Shown: positions 27,134 to 36,968 of the stretch, piece by piece
Position numbering within the stretch: the stretch's first letter is position 1
Layout: each line of letters starts with the position of its first letter
Assembly: GCA_018261755.1 (NCBI GenBank)
Contig: JAGTRJ010000007.1
Coordinates: forward strand, 1 to 64,000
Reading direction: 5' to 3'
Source: Burkholderiaceae bacterium
GTDB taxonomy: Bacteria; Pseudomonadota; Gammaproteobacteria; Burkholderiales; Burkholderiaceae_D
DNA length: 64,000 nt
The notes under the pieces: generated by a model
What the model was told of the DNA's origin: nothing
Seen by the model: only the letters and a program-made list of their open reading frames with translations
The model's database searches: none
Made by a program: the position numbers and the translations under genes

Positions 27134-27269
27134 TCAAATATCTGCAACCACCAAACGCTTGGAAAATGCTGGGATGCTCAAGCCATGCTTAAATCCATGT
27201 ACGATAAAATAATTTATATGGTATATTTTATTATATGATACATTTGTTTGTGCGAAACAAAGGATCAAG
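27134..27269 (+). promoter_or_regulatory. AT-rich promoter/operator ahead of the Wadjet operon
   Basis: The gap between tniQ and the WYL regulator ends in a very AT-rich stretch (27208-27262) with GTATATTTTATTATATGATAC, a partial inverted repeat (GTAT...ATAC) at 27221-27241. AAAGGATC just before the ATG at 27270 serves as ribosome site. BrxR-type WYL regulators bind such operators ahead of their own operons, so autoregulation here is plausible. Confidence 0.5.
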
Positions 27270-28136
27270 ATGGCTAGGATGGATTTATCTCAGCAGCGCT
27301 TCGCAACGCTTGAATTGCTTCTGCTATGGGAAGGAGTGCTAAACAGGAGCAGGCTTTCGAGCCTGCTTGGCGTTGGCGACATCAGAGCGAGTCAATTGAT
27401 TCAGGAGTTCCGCGACCAAAATCCTCAGCGGCTAAGATGGAATACAAAATCCCGCAGCTATCACGCCACCAACGCAGCGTATACGGCTGCAAGCTTCAGC
27501 AAATTGCCGAACGATCGCGCCGCGTCGTTGGCACGATACCTGGCTTTGGTCGGGCTCCCATATGTGACCGGCGAGATGGAAACCATCGGCCCAATCTGCG
27601 CGGCGTTTCCTGAACTCAGCGCGCCGTCACCGCAAGTCTTTGCCTCCTTGTCACAGGCTATCCGGACCCGGCAATCCGTGGAAATCACTTATCGCTCCAT
27701 GGGTAACCCAATTCCACATAAACGCACACTATCTCCCCATCATTTGGTGCGCGCCGGCAGACGCTGGCATGTGCGAGCCTTTTGCGCAACGCACAAGGAG
27801 TTCAGGGATTACGCACTTGGACGGATAGTTGATGCGGTACTGATTGGCTTGAGCAGCGAACGAACCGAGATCGATGATTTATCCTGGAACACACAGGTAC
27901 CTGTTCAACTCATCGCGCATCCGAACCTTAGTCGTGAACAAGAAGATGTCATCCGGTTCGAGTATTTCAGCAACACGGCTTCCTGCACGGTCACCTCCCG
28001 CGGCGCACTGGTAGGTTACTTCGTTCAGGATGTCCGCGCGGCCATCGACCCCTCCAGGCAGACTCCGCCCGACTATCAGCTGGCGGTTTCGAATTTGGCC
28101 GAAGTCAAGCCGTGGCTATTCCATCCCTATCGCTGA
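27270..28136 (+). CDS. WYL-domain transcriptional regulator (BrxR/CapW-like)
   Basis: A 288-residue regulator with an N-terminal winged helix (LELLLLWEGVLNRSRLSSLL), a central WYL domain (SVEITYRSMGNPIPHKRTLS, then RAGRRWHVRAFCATHKEFRDYALGRI) and a C-terminal WCX extension. This architecture is typical of BrxR/CapW, regulators placed first in defence operons; WYL domains bind nucleic-acid ligands and relieve repression during stress. Only one base separates it from jetA, so it is the first gene of the Wadjet operon and probably controls it. Confidence 0.9.
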   Translation: MARMDLSQQRFATLELLLLWEGVLNRSRLSSLLGVGDIRASQLIQEFRDQNPQRLRWNTKSRSYHATNAAYTAASFSKLPNDRAASLARYLALVGLPYVTGEMETIGPICAAFPELSAPSPQVFASLSQAIRTRQSVEITYRSMGNPIPHKRTLSPHHLVRAGRRWHVRAFCATHKEFRDYALGRIVDAVLIGLSSERTEIDDLSWNTQVPVQLIAHPNLSREQEDVIRFEYFSNTASCTVTSRGALVGYFVQDVRAAIDPSRQTPPDYQLAVSNLAEVKPWLFHPYR

Positions 28137-28137
28137 C

Positions 28138-29502
28138 ATGGACTACATCCCATTACTCTCGGCAACGGCCCGCCTGCTAGACCTCCACGACTCAGAACGA
28201 GGCTACGGCGAGTCGCCGGCATTTACGCGGGAGTCGAGACCGGGGAGAGCAGATGGGATCTACGTCGATATCGCCGCGATGGTAATTCAAAGCCTCAAGG
28301 TGCAGGACGAAATGGCGCATCAGGAATACATGTCTTTCGCGGCGATCCTGCGCGACGTTCTGCTGACCAGACCGGATGTCGAAGCCAATGATGTCGCCTA
28401 TGTGCTTAACGTCCTTCGCCGGCCGACCGAGCTTTACTACTTGGCGCGACCACCAGGTTCTCCCGGAGCAGAGCGGCATTCTGAAAAACGCAGGACCGCT
28501 CTCGTCGACAAAACCGACTATGCCGACGAGTATCGTCTGTCCCAGACGGGGAGAATGCTTCCAGTACTAGTGCACGCCGCCAAGGATGCGACATATCTGC
28601 GCGGCGATGCTTATAACCTCCTTCACGCAGTCGAGTTCCGTGATTTTCAGAAGGTTGGTCTCTTCGCCGAAGAAATCGTCGTGCAACTTCGCAACGAAAT
28701 TCTCGACATCTTGGCGGCGATTGAAAAGATTGGGAAGACGGAAACGGCCGATAAGTACGTTGCCCGCTTTGAACAGTACAGCCGCGTCATCAATGAAACG
28801 ATTGATATCGCCCGCAAAGCCGAAGAAGAACTCGACAAGAAGACGACAGCTGAAGATTTCGCCGACTGGCTTGAGCGCAGCGAGGCGGATATCACGTTCG
28901 ATAGCGTAAGGGGGCATGTTCTCCGGGTGCGGCAGGTCCTTGTGATCTTCAACAGGCGCGTGGCCGAGCTCGTGCATGCCGCGACACAGGACAAGCGGAT
29001 TGCGGTGCCACCACCATCGTTCCTTGAGGTGGCAACAAACCTTCTGCGCGCCCCATTTAACGATAGACAGGAGAACCATTTCCTGCGCCAGTGGGGTGCA
29101 GTAACGTTGGAAGCGCCTTTCCATTCCGTTCTGGACGGGTTGAATGCGGTGCAGGTCAAAGCGGAAGAACCCGAGGCGACTGCACTAGAGTTTTCCGATG
29201 AAGCGGTAGAGTCGGTTGCTCAGCTGGGCAAGGTTCTCTTCGTAACACGGTATGGCCCGGAGATTGTGTCCAGACTGAAGCAAGCGCCGCTTCGCCTGTC
29301 AGAAGCAATTGGACGCGGCTGGTTCATGCTGGACGGCAAGCCGTCGATAGGTGATTTGGTCGGCGTTTTTGTGGCTCCCGATACGCTTCCCATTGAGGAT
29401 GAGCTAGAGATTCGAGTGGCCCCTGATTTGGTGGCCAGGCAGATTGACAACGGCGAATTGCTATTCAACGACCTGGAATTGGCGATAAGGAGCACGACAT
29501 GA
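28138..29502 (+). CDS. jetA: Wadjet component JetA (kleisin-like)
   Basis: First structural gene of a Wadjet plasmid-defence operon. JetA is the MukF/kleisin-like subunit that bridges the JetC heads. The 454-residue protein, ATG 28138, is mostly helical; it has charged heptad stretches (IDIARKAEEELDKKTTAEDF about 220-240) and no catalytic motif. It lacks features of the DUF3375-type JetA of subtype I that I can recognise, so a type II/III-like assignment is likely. It overlaps jetB by four bases (ATGA). The assignment depends on the ATPase and JetD neighbours. Confidence 0.78.
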   Translation: MDYIPLLSATARLLDLHDSERGYGESPAFTRESRPGRADGIYVDIAAMVIQSLKVQDEMAHQEYMSFAAILRDVLLTRPDVEANDVAYVLNVLRRPTELYYLARPPGSPGAERHSEKRRTALVDKTDYADEYRLSQTGRMLPVLVHAAKDATYLRGDAYNLLHAVEFRDFQKVGLFAEEIVVQLRNEILDILAAIEKIGKTETADKYVARFEQYSRVINETIDIARKAEEELDKKTTAEDFADWLERSEADITFDSVRGHVLRVRQVLVIFNRRVAELVHAATQDKRIAVPPPSFLEVATNLLRAPFNDRQENHFLRQWGAVTLEAPFHSVLDGLNAVQVKAEEPEATALEFSDEAVESVAQLGKVLFVTRYGPEIVSRLKQAPLRLSEAIGRGWFMLDGKPSIGDLVGVFVAPDTLPIEDELEIRVAPDLVARQIDNGELLFNDLELAIRSTT

Positions 29503-30290
29503 ATAACTCAGATCTGGGGCGGGTGCAGGCGTTTTTGCTCAAACATCGTCTTGCGGAAACAAAGTCTGTTCGCCGCAATTTGTCGCGCGAGGAGCGAGAG
29601 GTGGCGACAATCCTGCGTGATGCAGACCAGCAGATGCGCAATCTGCTCGATGAGATTCTTGATGGTCAAGGATTGGTGCTGCAGTCGTTCCGGGAGTTCG
29701 ATGTCGCTGGAATAGCAGCCGGCGCCACTGCGTTCGTTCTAGCGCGGAAACCGGATGCCAATCCTCCATTCTTCGGCACGGAGCGCCTTATCTCCCGCAT
29801 GAAGCAAATCGGCACGTACCGCGCGTCTGACACAGCGGTGAAGATATGGTTCACGCAACTCTGGTTCATCCTCCTTGATCTTCTCTATACGAAGAAAAAC
29901 CGAAGTCCAGGCGAATTGCAGGACTGGGTGGATACAGCGCTCAATCGCACTGTGTTCACCGACGCAGTCAAAAACTATATCAACGACTCAGTATTGAAAG
30001 TTGATCCTGCCACGCTTAAGACAACCGCGGTCTACGACGTGCTTACCGCTGCCAAGGAGGGCACTATTACTCAGCTTTGCGCTGCCTTCCTCGAAATCAT
30101 GGAGGATGCCGGCCTGCTTGAAAAACTGCAGGAGGACGTTTATCGCCAATCACTCTTGTTTGCGTTCGAGATGAAGATGAACTACGACCGGCAGCTTGTT
30201 CCATTACTGCCTGACCAATCGCCTTTCGAATCGGCGTCTGCCATCCTGATCGAGAAAATTGAGGAGGAGCAAAATGGCAACAATCACTAG
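29499..30290 (+). CDS. jetB: Wadjet component JetB (MukE-like)
   Basis: A 263-residue helical protein in the position of JetB, the MukE-like winged-helix subunit that binds JetA and JetC. Visible features are an Arg-rich N-terminal part (SVRRNLSREEREVATILRD), a hydrophobic helix (WFTQLWFILLDLLY) and an acidic C-terminus. Its ATG overlaps the jetA stop, and its own end overlaps jetC by 17 bases, the tight coupling expected of a stoichiometric complex. No signature motif is expected in this family; order and size are the main support. Confidence 0.78.
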   Translation: MNNSDLGRVQAFLLKHRLAETKSVRRNLSREEREVATILRDADQQMRNLLDEILDGQGLVLQSFREFDVAGIAAGATAFVLARKPDANPPFFGTERLISRMKQIGTYRASDTAVKIWFTQLWFILLDLLYTKKNRSPGELQDWVDTALNRTVFTDAVKNYINDSVLKVDPATLKTTAVYDVLTAAKEGTITQLCAAFLEIMEDAGLLEKLQEDVYRQSLLFAFEMKMNYDRQLVPLLPDQSPFESASAILIEKIEEEQNGNNH

Positions 30291-33200
30291 GATCGAAGTG
30301 GCCAATTTCCTGAGCGATGGCTATGTAGCGGGGGATGAATGGGTGCCACTTTATCGCGGAGAAACCTTTCGATTGTTCGGCCGCTCCGCAGCCCTCCAGA
30401 TCGATAACGGCGGCGGCAAGACCAGTCTCACCGAATCCGCGCTGTATCTGCTGAGTCAGGATAGGCGACTTAAGCCGAAGATTGCCGAGCGAATCGCGCC
30501 GCCCGAACAGGGATGGACCCACATTCGAATGGAGTTTGTCGAAAAACCTCACGACGAAGACATCCTCCAGCGCGATTTGATCACAATGGCGCCAGAAGAC
30601 ATTCCGGGGGTGACCTATGTGATCGGACTCGCATGGAGCCGCAGCAAGGAGCCGAACTTTTACTACTACCAAGGCCTGCTGTCGGATGCCCCCTGTTTCC
30701 ACAAGGAGCCAGACAAACTTCTGCTGGTCGATAATGAAGCGTTCAAGCGGTCGGTTGAGCGCATGCCGGGAGCACGGTGGAATAAGTGGAGAAATCAGAA
30801 GGAGTGGCACGACGAGATTCGCCAGTTCACCAACATGGAGGTAATCAAGAAGAACGTCACGTTCCAGTTAGAAGGCGCTGGAGACTACTCCGCCATGATT
30901 AACAAAGTGGAGACCGGGAACGACGAATCCTACGACGCCGCCTTCTTCCGCCAGTTTGTGGCACCAGAACTCCTCAGACAGTCCATGGGCACCGAAGGAG
31001 AGGACGATGAGGAACACTTCGAAGATACACTTTATAAGACCCTGAAACCCACCGCCGATGCGCTGGTCAACATTAACATCAGGGAGCAGGAGTTGAAGGA
31101 TGCGGAAGAAGCGCTCACAAAATTCAAACCTGTCGAAGACAAAGCACGCGTTGTCATCGAAACCAATGCTGCCTACGAAGAAGAACTAGCGTATGTTGTT
31201 CAGGACGCTGCCGTTGTACACAGCCTAACCGTTCGCCATCCGATTCCTGGCATGCCCGTCGTGTCGCAAGATGCATCATGGATAAAGGATGGCAAACTGG
31301 CTGCAGTGGTTTCCAGTCTAGTCATCGATAAGAAGGCAGGGGTTCTGATTACGGATCAGGGGCTGGCAACGCTCCTAGGAGGGGATATTGGCAGGCTTAA
31401 CCGAGATGCGCAACGGAAGGAACTTGACGCAACCGTCGTAGGGTCGCAAGCGATTGATATTTCTTGGAATCTTAAAGAATTGGGTAGCGCGGGACCGAGT
31501 CTGGCAGAGGATGGAGGTGATGCGCAAGTCATTGATTCTAATTGGAATCTTAAAGAATCGAAGCGCGGGCAGCACCGAAAATACGCAGTCAGTGGCTATA
31601 CCCTTGCCGACGCCAAGGCGATGCTTCCGCCAAGCGATGTGCAAAATCTTGCCGATTTGCTGACCCGCGCCTTCGGGATCGTGATGGATACAATCGACAC
31701 CAATCCTTACCGCAAGGAGCAGAGGCGTCTAACGATAGCGCTGGGCCAAGCGACTGCATTACACAAGACCGCCGAGGGCGATGCCAATCGTTGGGCTCAG
31801 ACATATGAAAAACTCATCGCCGAATCGCGCGAAGCGGCTGAAAATCAGGTCGCCTATGAAACATTCGTAACCCGTGCCAGCCTGTTTCTTCCCGAACACC
31901 GTAACGCACCCCGCGCTGCCAAGGAATGGGGACAAGATCAGATCGATAAAGACCGGAAAAATCTTTCCGACCACAGTAATAAGGCAAAAGAGCTCGCCGG
32001 CAAGTTTGAAACATGGAAGACAGCAAGCGCCAAATACGCTGGCCAGGCTTTGTCTGACGCACTGGCGCTCCTCGTTGAGCGCCACGATGATGCTGTTGCT
32101 GCGGGAGAAGCCGCACAAGAAGCCATGACGCGCGCATGCAATCGCAGAGACGAGCTTCGACCAAAGCACAAAATGGAGAGCGAGGCGCTCAGGAAGGCAG
32201 AAATAACCAACAAGCGCCTGTCAGGACTCGCAAAAGCGATGCCCTCCTTCCGCAATCTGTTCGGCGATGTCGATCCCCTGCAGCAAAACCCGCAGGAAGC
32301 GTTAGCAATAGCGAACCAGGAATATCAGGAGGCGAATCACCTGTTGAATGCGGCAATGGCTTGCCGTGACAAGCTGGACGGCTTGATGCCGCAGGTTCAG
32401 GTATTTGGCGAAGTATTCGGTGATGCCGACCCGGCCACACTGTCACCAGTTCAAGACTTGATCAACCAACAGGCCTTGATTGCCACAGAGGAAGGAATCC
32501 TGTCGGACCACCAGCCTTACGTCGAAGCCTTGTCTCAGTTTCATGAAGCTTATGGTGGAGAGTCGCCCGAACACAGGCTAGAAGCCATAGAGCAGCAACG
32601 TAGTGCGCTATTGGGCGAACTCAATCACATTAAAACCAGCATCAGCGATATCGACAACGAATTGAATGACCTGGACACATATGCTGTCGCGGATGGACGC
32701 ATCTATGCCGCTGCGCTCAACGTACTGACGAAAGCGGGGATACCTTTCTTGCGCCTGCATGCCGTCGCTATGGCCGAGTCAGGCGATCGGCGGGAGGCGA
32801 TTCTTTCGCTCTTCTCCGCAGCGCTCTCTGCGCCGGTCGTGGACCGCATTGAGGACGCAGACAAGGCGACCGAGATACTGGAAAAAGCCAATCTGACGGT
32901 GCCGGTGTTCCTCGCTGGGCCACTGCGACAATTTATGCAGAGGGGCGGCTACGAAGTGACAGGCAGCGTGACTCACACCATCTTCGCAGGCCGCGCTACC
33001 AGACAGGTCAAAATTCTCTTGAATCCACATCTGATTGCTGAGGAGAAGGCGCGACTGGCCGCTGAGACAGAAGCCCTATCTGGAAGGGGCACCGAGATCG
33101 CACAACTCCTGTCCAAGATTGCCCCGTCCTCCGTCTTGGTGGCCATGGTACTCAAGGCGCGTGATGCCACCAGAAGGAATTCAGAAAAGAAATACGCCGA

Positions 33201-35220
33201 AGCCGAAGGCAGACTCAATGAATTGTCGCGACCATTACCAAATCTAAAACGCCGTGCCGAAGCCAGCAATAGCATTGAATCAATGAAGGCGTTTGCCAAA
33301 CTCGGGGGCGAAGGCGCATGGCGGGAATTGGTGGCCAAAACGATTCCCCACAAAAAAGATGAAATCGCCCGGATAGAGCAGCGCATCGGACGCCTTAACC
33401 GTCTGAACAAAGAAGATGCATTGCGAGCCTTGCTCGATGCCAAGGATTTTCAGCAAGAGGGGGGCGATCACGCATTGGAGCAAGCTGAAACCGAGGTTGC
33501 ACGCCTGACATCACTGGTGACTGACCTCGCCAACGAGCTGGACGCATTGCTAGACATGATCGAAGGCCCGCTAACCAGCGACCAACGGTCGGCTGCCGCA
33601 GCACTAGAGGCGCTGAATAAGACCTTTGCGCTGGATAAGCGGGATCTCGATATCGCCATGCAGTTCGAAACCGATGGATCGGTTGGGTTCATGCAGACAG
33701 CTGACGCCAAAGAATCCGACCTGCAAGCGAAGGTATCCGCCTCCATTAATCGGCTTCAGAATATCGATTTCGAGCGCGCTCAACGGTACATTGATGCTGC
33801 CCAGGCAGACGGTCTGGCGCTTTCCGACCGGATAGCCGAGGCGAAAGCTCAGCGCGAGGCGGCGGTCGAGCGGCAGCGGGCGGCAACGTCGACAATGAAC
33901 GATCTCCGCGGTCAGATTGCCGTACTTCAACCGTTTATCGACGATCTCCACGATGCTGTAGTTGAAATTAGGCAGCAGTACGCCAAAGTTGCCTCCTTCT
34001 CAGAAGACATTCGCGGCCGCATTGCAGGGGGACAGGTGCATCCAGAAATACGAGGTTACGCGGAAATCCTGCATCTTGGTTCCCTGGGTGAGCGACCGTC
34101 GACTTCCGGCGAGACGAAGGCGGCCATTGCAAATTTGCGCGAGTCAATCAGGGAATTGAACATCGACACAAAAATGCTAGTCCAGCACAAAAAAAACAGA
34201 ATAGATGCACAGAAGGCCCTCACGGAAGAGCGCGATCGGTTCTGCGGGCAGGCTCGAAGCGGCCAGATCAAAGGATTGCAGCTTCCTGAGATTGATAGGA
34301 TTGCAGAGGCATCCACACTCGAACAACTGCGGTCGATTCATCAGATCCGGGACAAGATTAGGTCCACTATTGATGAATACGCAGGGAAACTGACGAAGCT
34401 GCGCGAGACGATGGAAACCAATAAGGCTGCCACCGTCGACAACCTTGTACGATTTGCGCGGCAGGCTGCAACCAACCTGAAAATTCTTGACGACGTGATG
34501 GCGCGTACCCCTGAGGCCCGGTTTTACGTTGAAGCAGAAGTGGCGGATGAAGATGCGATTAAGCGAATCATTGAGTCGCTGATCATCGAAATACAGGATC
34601 GCGAGCAAGCGGCTCGTGAACGCAATCCGATTGCGCATCTCAACAAGGATATCGAACGCCGCAACCAATCATACAAAGCTGAAATTCACAAGCAGATATA
34701 TGCGAACATCTTCGCAAAGGAGCGGGTGTATTTCACTCACGCCGCAATCTGGAGTGGCGCAAAATCACCTCTTTCCGGAGAAGGCGGCGGACTGTCCACT
34801 GGGCAGCGCACGGCGTTGATGATGATGTGGCTAATCAAGCAAGCGGAGTATTCGCTGACTCGCGCAGCGTTGATGTACGGTAGCCGCAAGCAGCAAAAAG
34901 CGGCCTTGAAAAACGCGCAGCGCATTATGTTTTTCGATGGTTTGTTCTCGAACCTCAGCAACGAGGACTATATCAACCACGCCTTCCAGGGACTCAAGGA
35001 TGTGGATGAAAACTTTCAGTTAATTGGGTTGATTCACAACCCGTACTATGTCAACAACAAGAACATCTTCCCGGTGCATCTGGTTGGCAAGAAAAAAGTC
35101 GGGATCAAAGAAGGGGCACGGCGCCGTTTCGTAACCGTTGAGCCATGGCAAGAAGGTAACGGGATGATTACCTACACCAGCGCCTTTAAGGAAACCAACG
35201 GGCGTGACGATCATGCGTGA
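30274..35220 (+). CDS. jetC: Wadjet SMC-like ATPase JetC, extra long
   Basis: JetC is the SMC/MukB-like motor that extrudes plasmid DNA loops and signals JetD to cut. The 1648-residue protein (ATG 30274; GAGGAGG upstream) has Walker A QIDNGGGKTS (42-51), long coiled-coil arms (about 500-720, 920-1150, 1290-1480), a middle globular region, signature motif GGGLSTGQRT near 1515 and Walker B RIMFFDGLFSN near 1555. The Walker B has DG rather than the usual DE. It is clearly longer than the roughly 1100 residues typical of type I JetC. A 26-residue imperfect tandem repeat lies near residues 391-440. Confidence 0.9.
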   Translation: MATITRIEVANFLSDGYVAGDEWVPLYRGETFRLFGRSAALQIDNGGGKTSLTESALYLLSQDRRLKPKIAERIAPPEQGWTHIRMEFVEKPHDEDILQRDLITMAPEDIPGVTYVIGLAWSRSKEPNFYYYQGLLSDAPCFHKEPDKLLLVDNEAFKRSVERMPGARWNKWRNQKEWHDEIRQFTNMEVIKKNVTFQLEGAGDYSAMINKVETGNDESYDAAFFRQFVAPELLRQSMGTEGEDDEEHFEDTLYKTLKPTADALVNINIREQELKDAEEALTKFKPVEDKARVVIETNAAYEEELAYVVQDAAVVHSLTVRHPIPGMPVVSQDASWIKDGKLAAVVSSLVIDKKAGVLITDQGLATLLGGDIGRLNRDAQRKELDATVVGSQAIDISWNLKELGSAGPSLAEDGGDAQVIDSNWNLKESKRGQHRKYAVSGYTLADAKAMLPPSDVQNLADLLTRAFGIVMDTIDTNPYRKEQRRLTIALGQATALHKTAEGDANRWAQTYEKLIAESREAAENQVAYETFVTRASLFLPEHRNAPRAAKEWGQDQIDKDRKNLSDHSNKAKELAGKFETWKTASAKYAGQALSDALALLVERHDDAVAAGEAAQEAMTRACNRRDELRPKHKMESEALRKAEITNKRLSGLAKAMPSFRNLFGDVDPLQQNPQEALAIANQEYQEANHLLNAAMACRDKLDGLMPQVQVFGEVFGDADPATLSPVQDLINQQALIATEEGILSDHQPYVEALSQFHEAYGGESPEHRLEAIEQQRSALLGELNHIKTSISDIDNELNDLDTYAVADGRIYAAALNVLTKAGIPFLRLHAVAMAESGDRREAILSLFSAALSAPVVDRIEDADKATEILEKANLTVPVFLAGPLRQFMQRGGYEVTGSVTHTIFAGRATRQVKILLNPHLIAEEKARLAAETEALSGRGTEIAQLLSKIAPSSVLVAMVLKARDATRRNSEKKYAEAEGRLNELSRPLPNLKRRAEASNSIESMKAFAKLGGEGAWRELVAKTIPHKKDEIARIEQRIGRLNRLNKEDALRALLDAKDFQQEGGDHALEQAETEVARLTSLVTDLANELDALLDMIEGPLTSDQRSAAAALEALNKTFALDKRDLDIAMQFETDGSVGFMQTADAKESDLQAKVSASINRLQNIDFERAQRYIDAAQADGLALSDRIAEAKAQREAAVERQRAATSTMNDLRGQIAVLQPFIDDLHDAVVEIRQQYAKVASFSEDIRGRIAGGQVHPEIRGYAEILHLGSLGERPSTSGETKAAIANLRESIRELNIDTKMLVQHKKNRIDAQKALTEERDRFCGQARSGQIKGLQLPEIDRIAEASTLEQLRSIHQIRDKIRSTIDEYAGKLTKLRETMETNKAATVDNLVRFARQAATNLKILDDVMARTPEARFYVEAEVADEDAIKRIIESLIIEIQDREQAARERNPIAHLNKDIERRNQSYKAEIHKQIYANIFAKERVYFTHAAIWSGAKSPLSGEGGGLSTGQRTALMMMWLIKQAEYSLTRAALMYGSRKQQKAALKNAQRIMFFDGLFSNLSNEDYINHAFQGLKDVDENFQLIGLIHNPYYVNNKNIFPVHLVGKKKVGIKEGARRRFVTVEPWQEGNGMITYTSAFKETNGRDDHA
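31446..31559 (+). repeat. Imperfect tandem repeat inside jetC
   Basis: The 36-base blocks starting at 31446 and 31524 are alike (GCAAG-N-ATTGAT...TTGGAATCTTAAAGAAT) and are 78 bases apart, i.e. 26 codons, so the frame is kept. The two copies encode QAIDISWNLKELG and QVIDSNWNLKESK. The segment is notably more AT-rich than the rest of the gene. Confidence 0.85.
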
Positions 35221-36319
35221 ACTTCACGAACGCGTCTACGCTTGGCTTTGCAAGAAGTCGAAGGCTAACGTCGCTGGCAAACTCCGTTGTGACAAGATAC
35301 TCAACAAACTTCGTGACGAGGTAATTAACGATCCAGTCTCGCTACGCAAGGTGCTGATTCACCTTCGTGCAGAGCAACTTATTGAGTACGTAGCGGGCCA
35401 GCATGGAGAGCCCATTAGCGGCTTCATGACAGTCATTCGACCTGAGCAGGAAGTACCTGCCCACGTTGATGCATGGGTAGCAGTCTTGTCGGGCTCCAAC
35501 CTTTCAAATGAAGACCAGCTGGCGCTACAGACCGTCGGCAGTGCAATGGACGGGTTGTCCGCAGGAAACATGGCTACACTGCTAAATGGGCTGATTCGCT
35601 TGCGCGACAACCAGATGCGACACTTTGGCGAGCAAGTCTTCACCGTAAGCGCGGCATATCTCATGGGTTCTTCAAAACTCTTGTCCAGCCTCGATGGAAA
35701 AGCATTACGCAGTTTTGGTATTGAGATCGACCGCTTCTTGTCCCGCCCTGCCTATGTGGTCGTGGGCGGCAATGTGGTATCCCCCATTGCGGTTGTCCTG
35801 ATTGAAAATCCGGTGTCTTTCGAGATGGCCGTAGATTCAGCGGCGGCTCGTGATTGTCTGTTCGTCTGTACGTTCGGATTTGGCCTGAGTACCTTGACGA
35901 ACGACTACGGGAATCAACTTGCAGGGGTCGTAGAGTCTGAGCAAGCCCATGTGCTTAACCGTTCTGCTGGGGTGGCACCGACTTTTCGCGACATCCTGCA
36001 GCATCAGCCAATCCAGTTCTGGGGCGACCTGGATACAGCCGGCATACAGATCTATTGCCGCCTGGCCTCAAAGGTGCCCTCTATCGCGCTGTCAGCGCTC
36101 TATCTGCCGATGATCGAAGCGATCCAACACGATGACACCAGGCATCCTTACGTTTCGGCCGTGGGCAAGGACGGCCAAGGGCGAATGGTCGTTCAGACGG
36201 ATCGAAAAGACGTTCAGGATTTGTTGCGCCTTTGCGAACACTTTGCCGTGGATCAGGAGTTTGTTAGCACCGACGATATTGCACGGTTAGCAGGGAAACA
36301 GCTCGGTAGCAGCAGCTGA
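35213..36319 (+). CDS. jetD: Wadjet nuclease JetD (Toprim-like)
   Basis: JetD is the topoisomerase VI/Spo11-like nuclease subunit that linearises plasmids after loop extrusion. The 368-residue protein (ATG 35213 overlapping the jetC stop; GTG 35204 possible) has an N-terminal winged-helix region (IHLRAEQLIEYVAGQHGEP) and a C-terminal Toprim fold of the DUF2220 type: VVLIENPVSFEMAV with the metal Glu, and QFWGDLDTAGIQIYCRL with the D-x-D pair. These residues support an active enzyme. It ends the operon; the next gene is convergent, 46 bases away. Confidence 0.88.
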   Translation: MRELHERVYAWLCKKSKANVAGKLRCDKILNKLRDEVINDPVSLRKVLIHLRAEQLIEYVAGQHGEPISGFMTVIRPEQEVPAHVDAWVAVLSGSNLSNEDQLALQTVGSAMDGLSAGNMATLLNGLIRLRDNQMRHFGEQVFTVSAAYLMGSSKLLSSLDGKALRSFGIEIDRFLSRPAYVVVGGNVVSPIAVVLIENPVSFEMAVDSAAARDCLFVCTFGFGLSTLTNDYGNQLAGVVESEQAHVLNRSAGVAPTFRDILQHQPIQFWGDLDTAGIQIYCRLASKVPSIALSALYLPMIEAIQHDDTRHPYVSAVGKDGQGRMVVQTDRKDVQDLLRLCEHFAVDQEFVSTDDIARLAGKQLGSSS

Positions 36320-36365
36320 CTCACAAACCCGGCCTCCTTGCGCTTACCATCACTTTCTTTTTCTC

Positions 36366-36959
36366 TTAATAACCCAGCCGATAAGCCATACCTTGCTCAA
36401 ACCGGTTTTGCCAGTGTTCTAAATATGAGGCCGCTACAGTTCGATTGTGCCAAATCACGATAACATTTTCGCTGTTTTTCTTGGCGGCTGCCTGGCTGTA
36501 GTTGAAGCTTCCTGTCTGAGTATGCAGTTCATCTGCAACGATGAATTTATCGTGATGGATGGCATACGTTGAGATCGTTCTGACCGGTATGCCTGCACCC
36601 ACTAAGAGGTTCAATGCTGCTAGGCTGGCTTTTGAGCGGTTCCCCTTTTCATCAACTACAACACGAACGTCAGCGCCGCGTTTCTTGGCATTCAGCAAGG
36701 CGCGAACTACCGATGGCGAGGTAAACGAGTATGCGGCCAACCGAAGGCTACGTTGTGAGGCGTTGATGATTTTTAGCACTAGGCGCTCACTTCCGCCATC
36801 TGGCGAAAACCCGGTTTCTATCTGAGCAGTTGCAGGAGCCTTGTCGGTAACCGAATGCGCATAATCAGCTACGCGCTCGGCAAAGTCGATGTTGTTTTTC
36901 CTGGCATGAACGGTAGCAGCAGATAGTGCTAGTAATGCGATGAGGAATATACGTTTCAT
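36366..36959 (-). CDS. Exported PLD-family nuclease (Nuc-like)
   Basis: A 197-residue single-domain phospholipase-D-superfamily protein. A signal peptide (MKRIFLIALLALSAATVHA) sends it to the periplasm. The HKD catalytic motif is H-H-D-K-F-I-V-A-D with downstream TGSFNYS, as in the plasmid-borne endonuclease Nuc of pKM101, which acts as a dimer on DNA. It lies nine bases after the GIY-YIG gene on the same strand. A periplasmic nuclease could degrade incoming DNA, but no experiment is implied; plasmid or conjugation origin is possible. Confidence 0.88.
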   Translation of the reverse strand: MKRIFLIALLALSAATVHARKNNIDFAERVADYAHSVTDKAPATAQIETGFSPDGGSERLVLKIINASQRSLRLAAYSFTSPSVVRALLNAKKRGADVRVVVDEKGNRSKASLAALNLLVGAGIPVRTISTYAIHHDKFIVADELHTQTGSFNYSQAAAKKNSENVIVIWHNRTVAASYLEHWQNRFEQGMAYRLGY

Positions 36960-36968
36960 TGTTTATCG

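Noticed and set aside
28030-28137. A longer jetA start inside the WYL gene
   Set aside because: The added residues are out-of-frame WYL coding sequence; ATG 28138 directly after the WYL stop fits the tight operon spacing.
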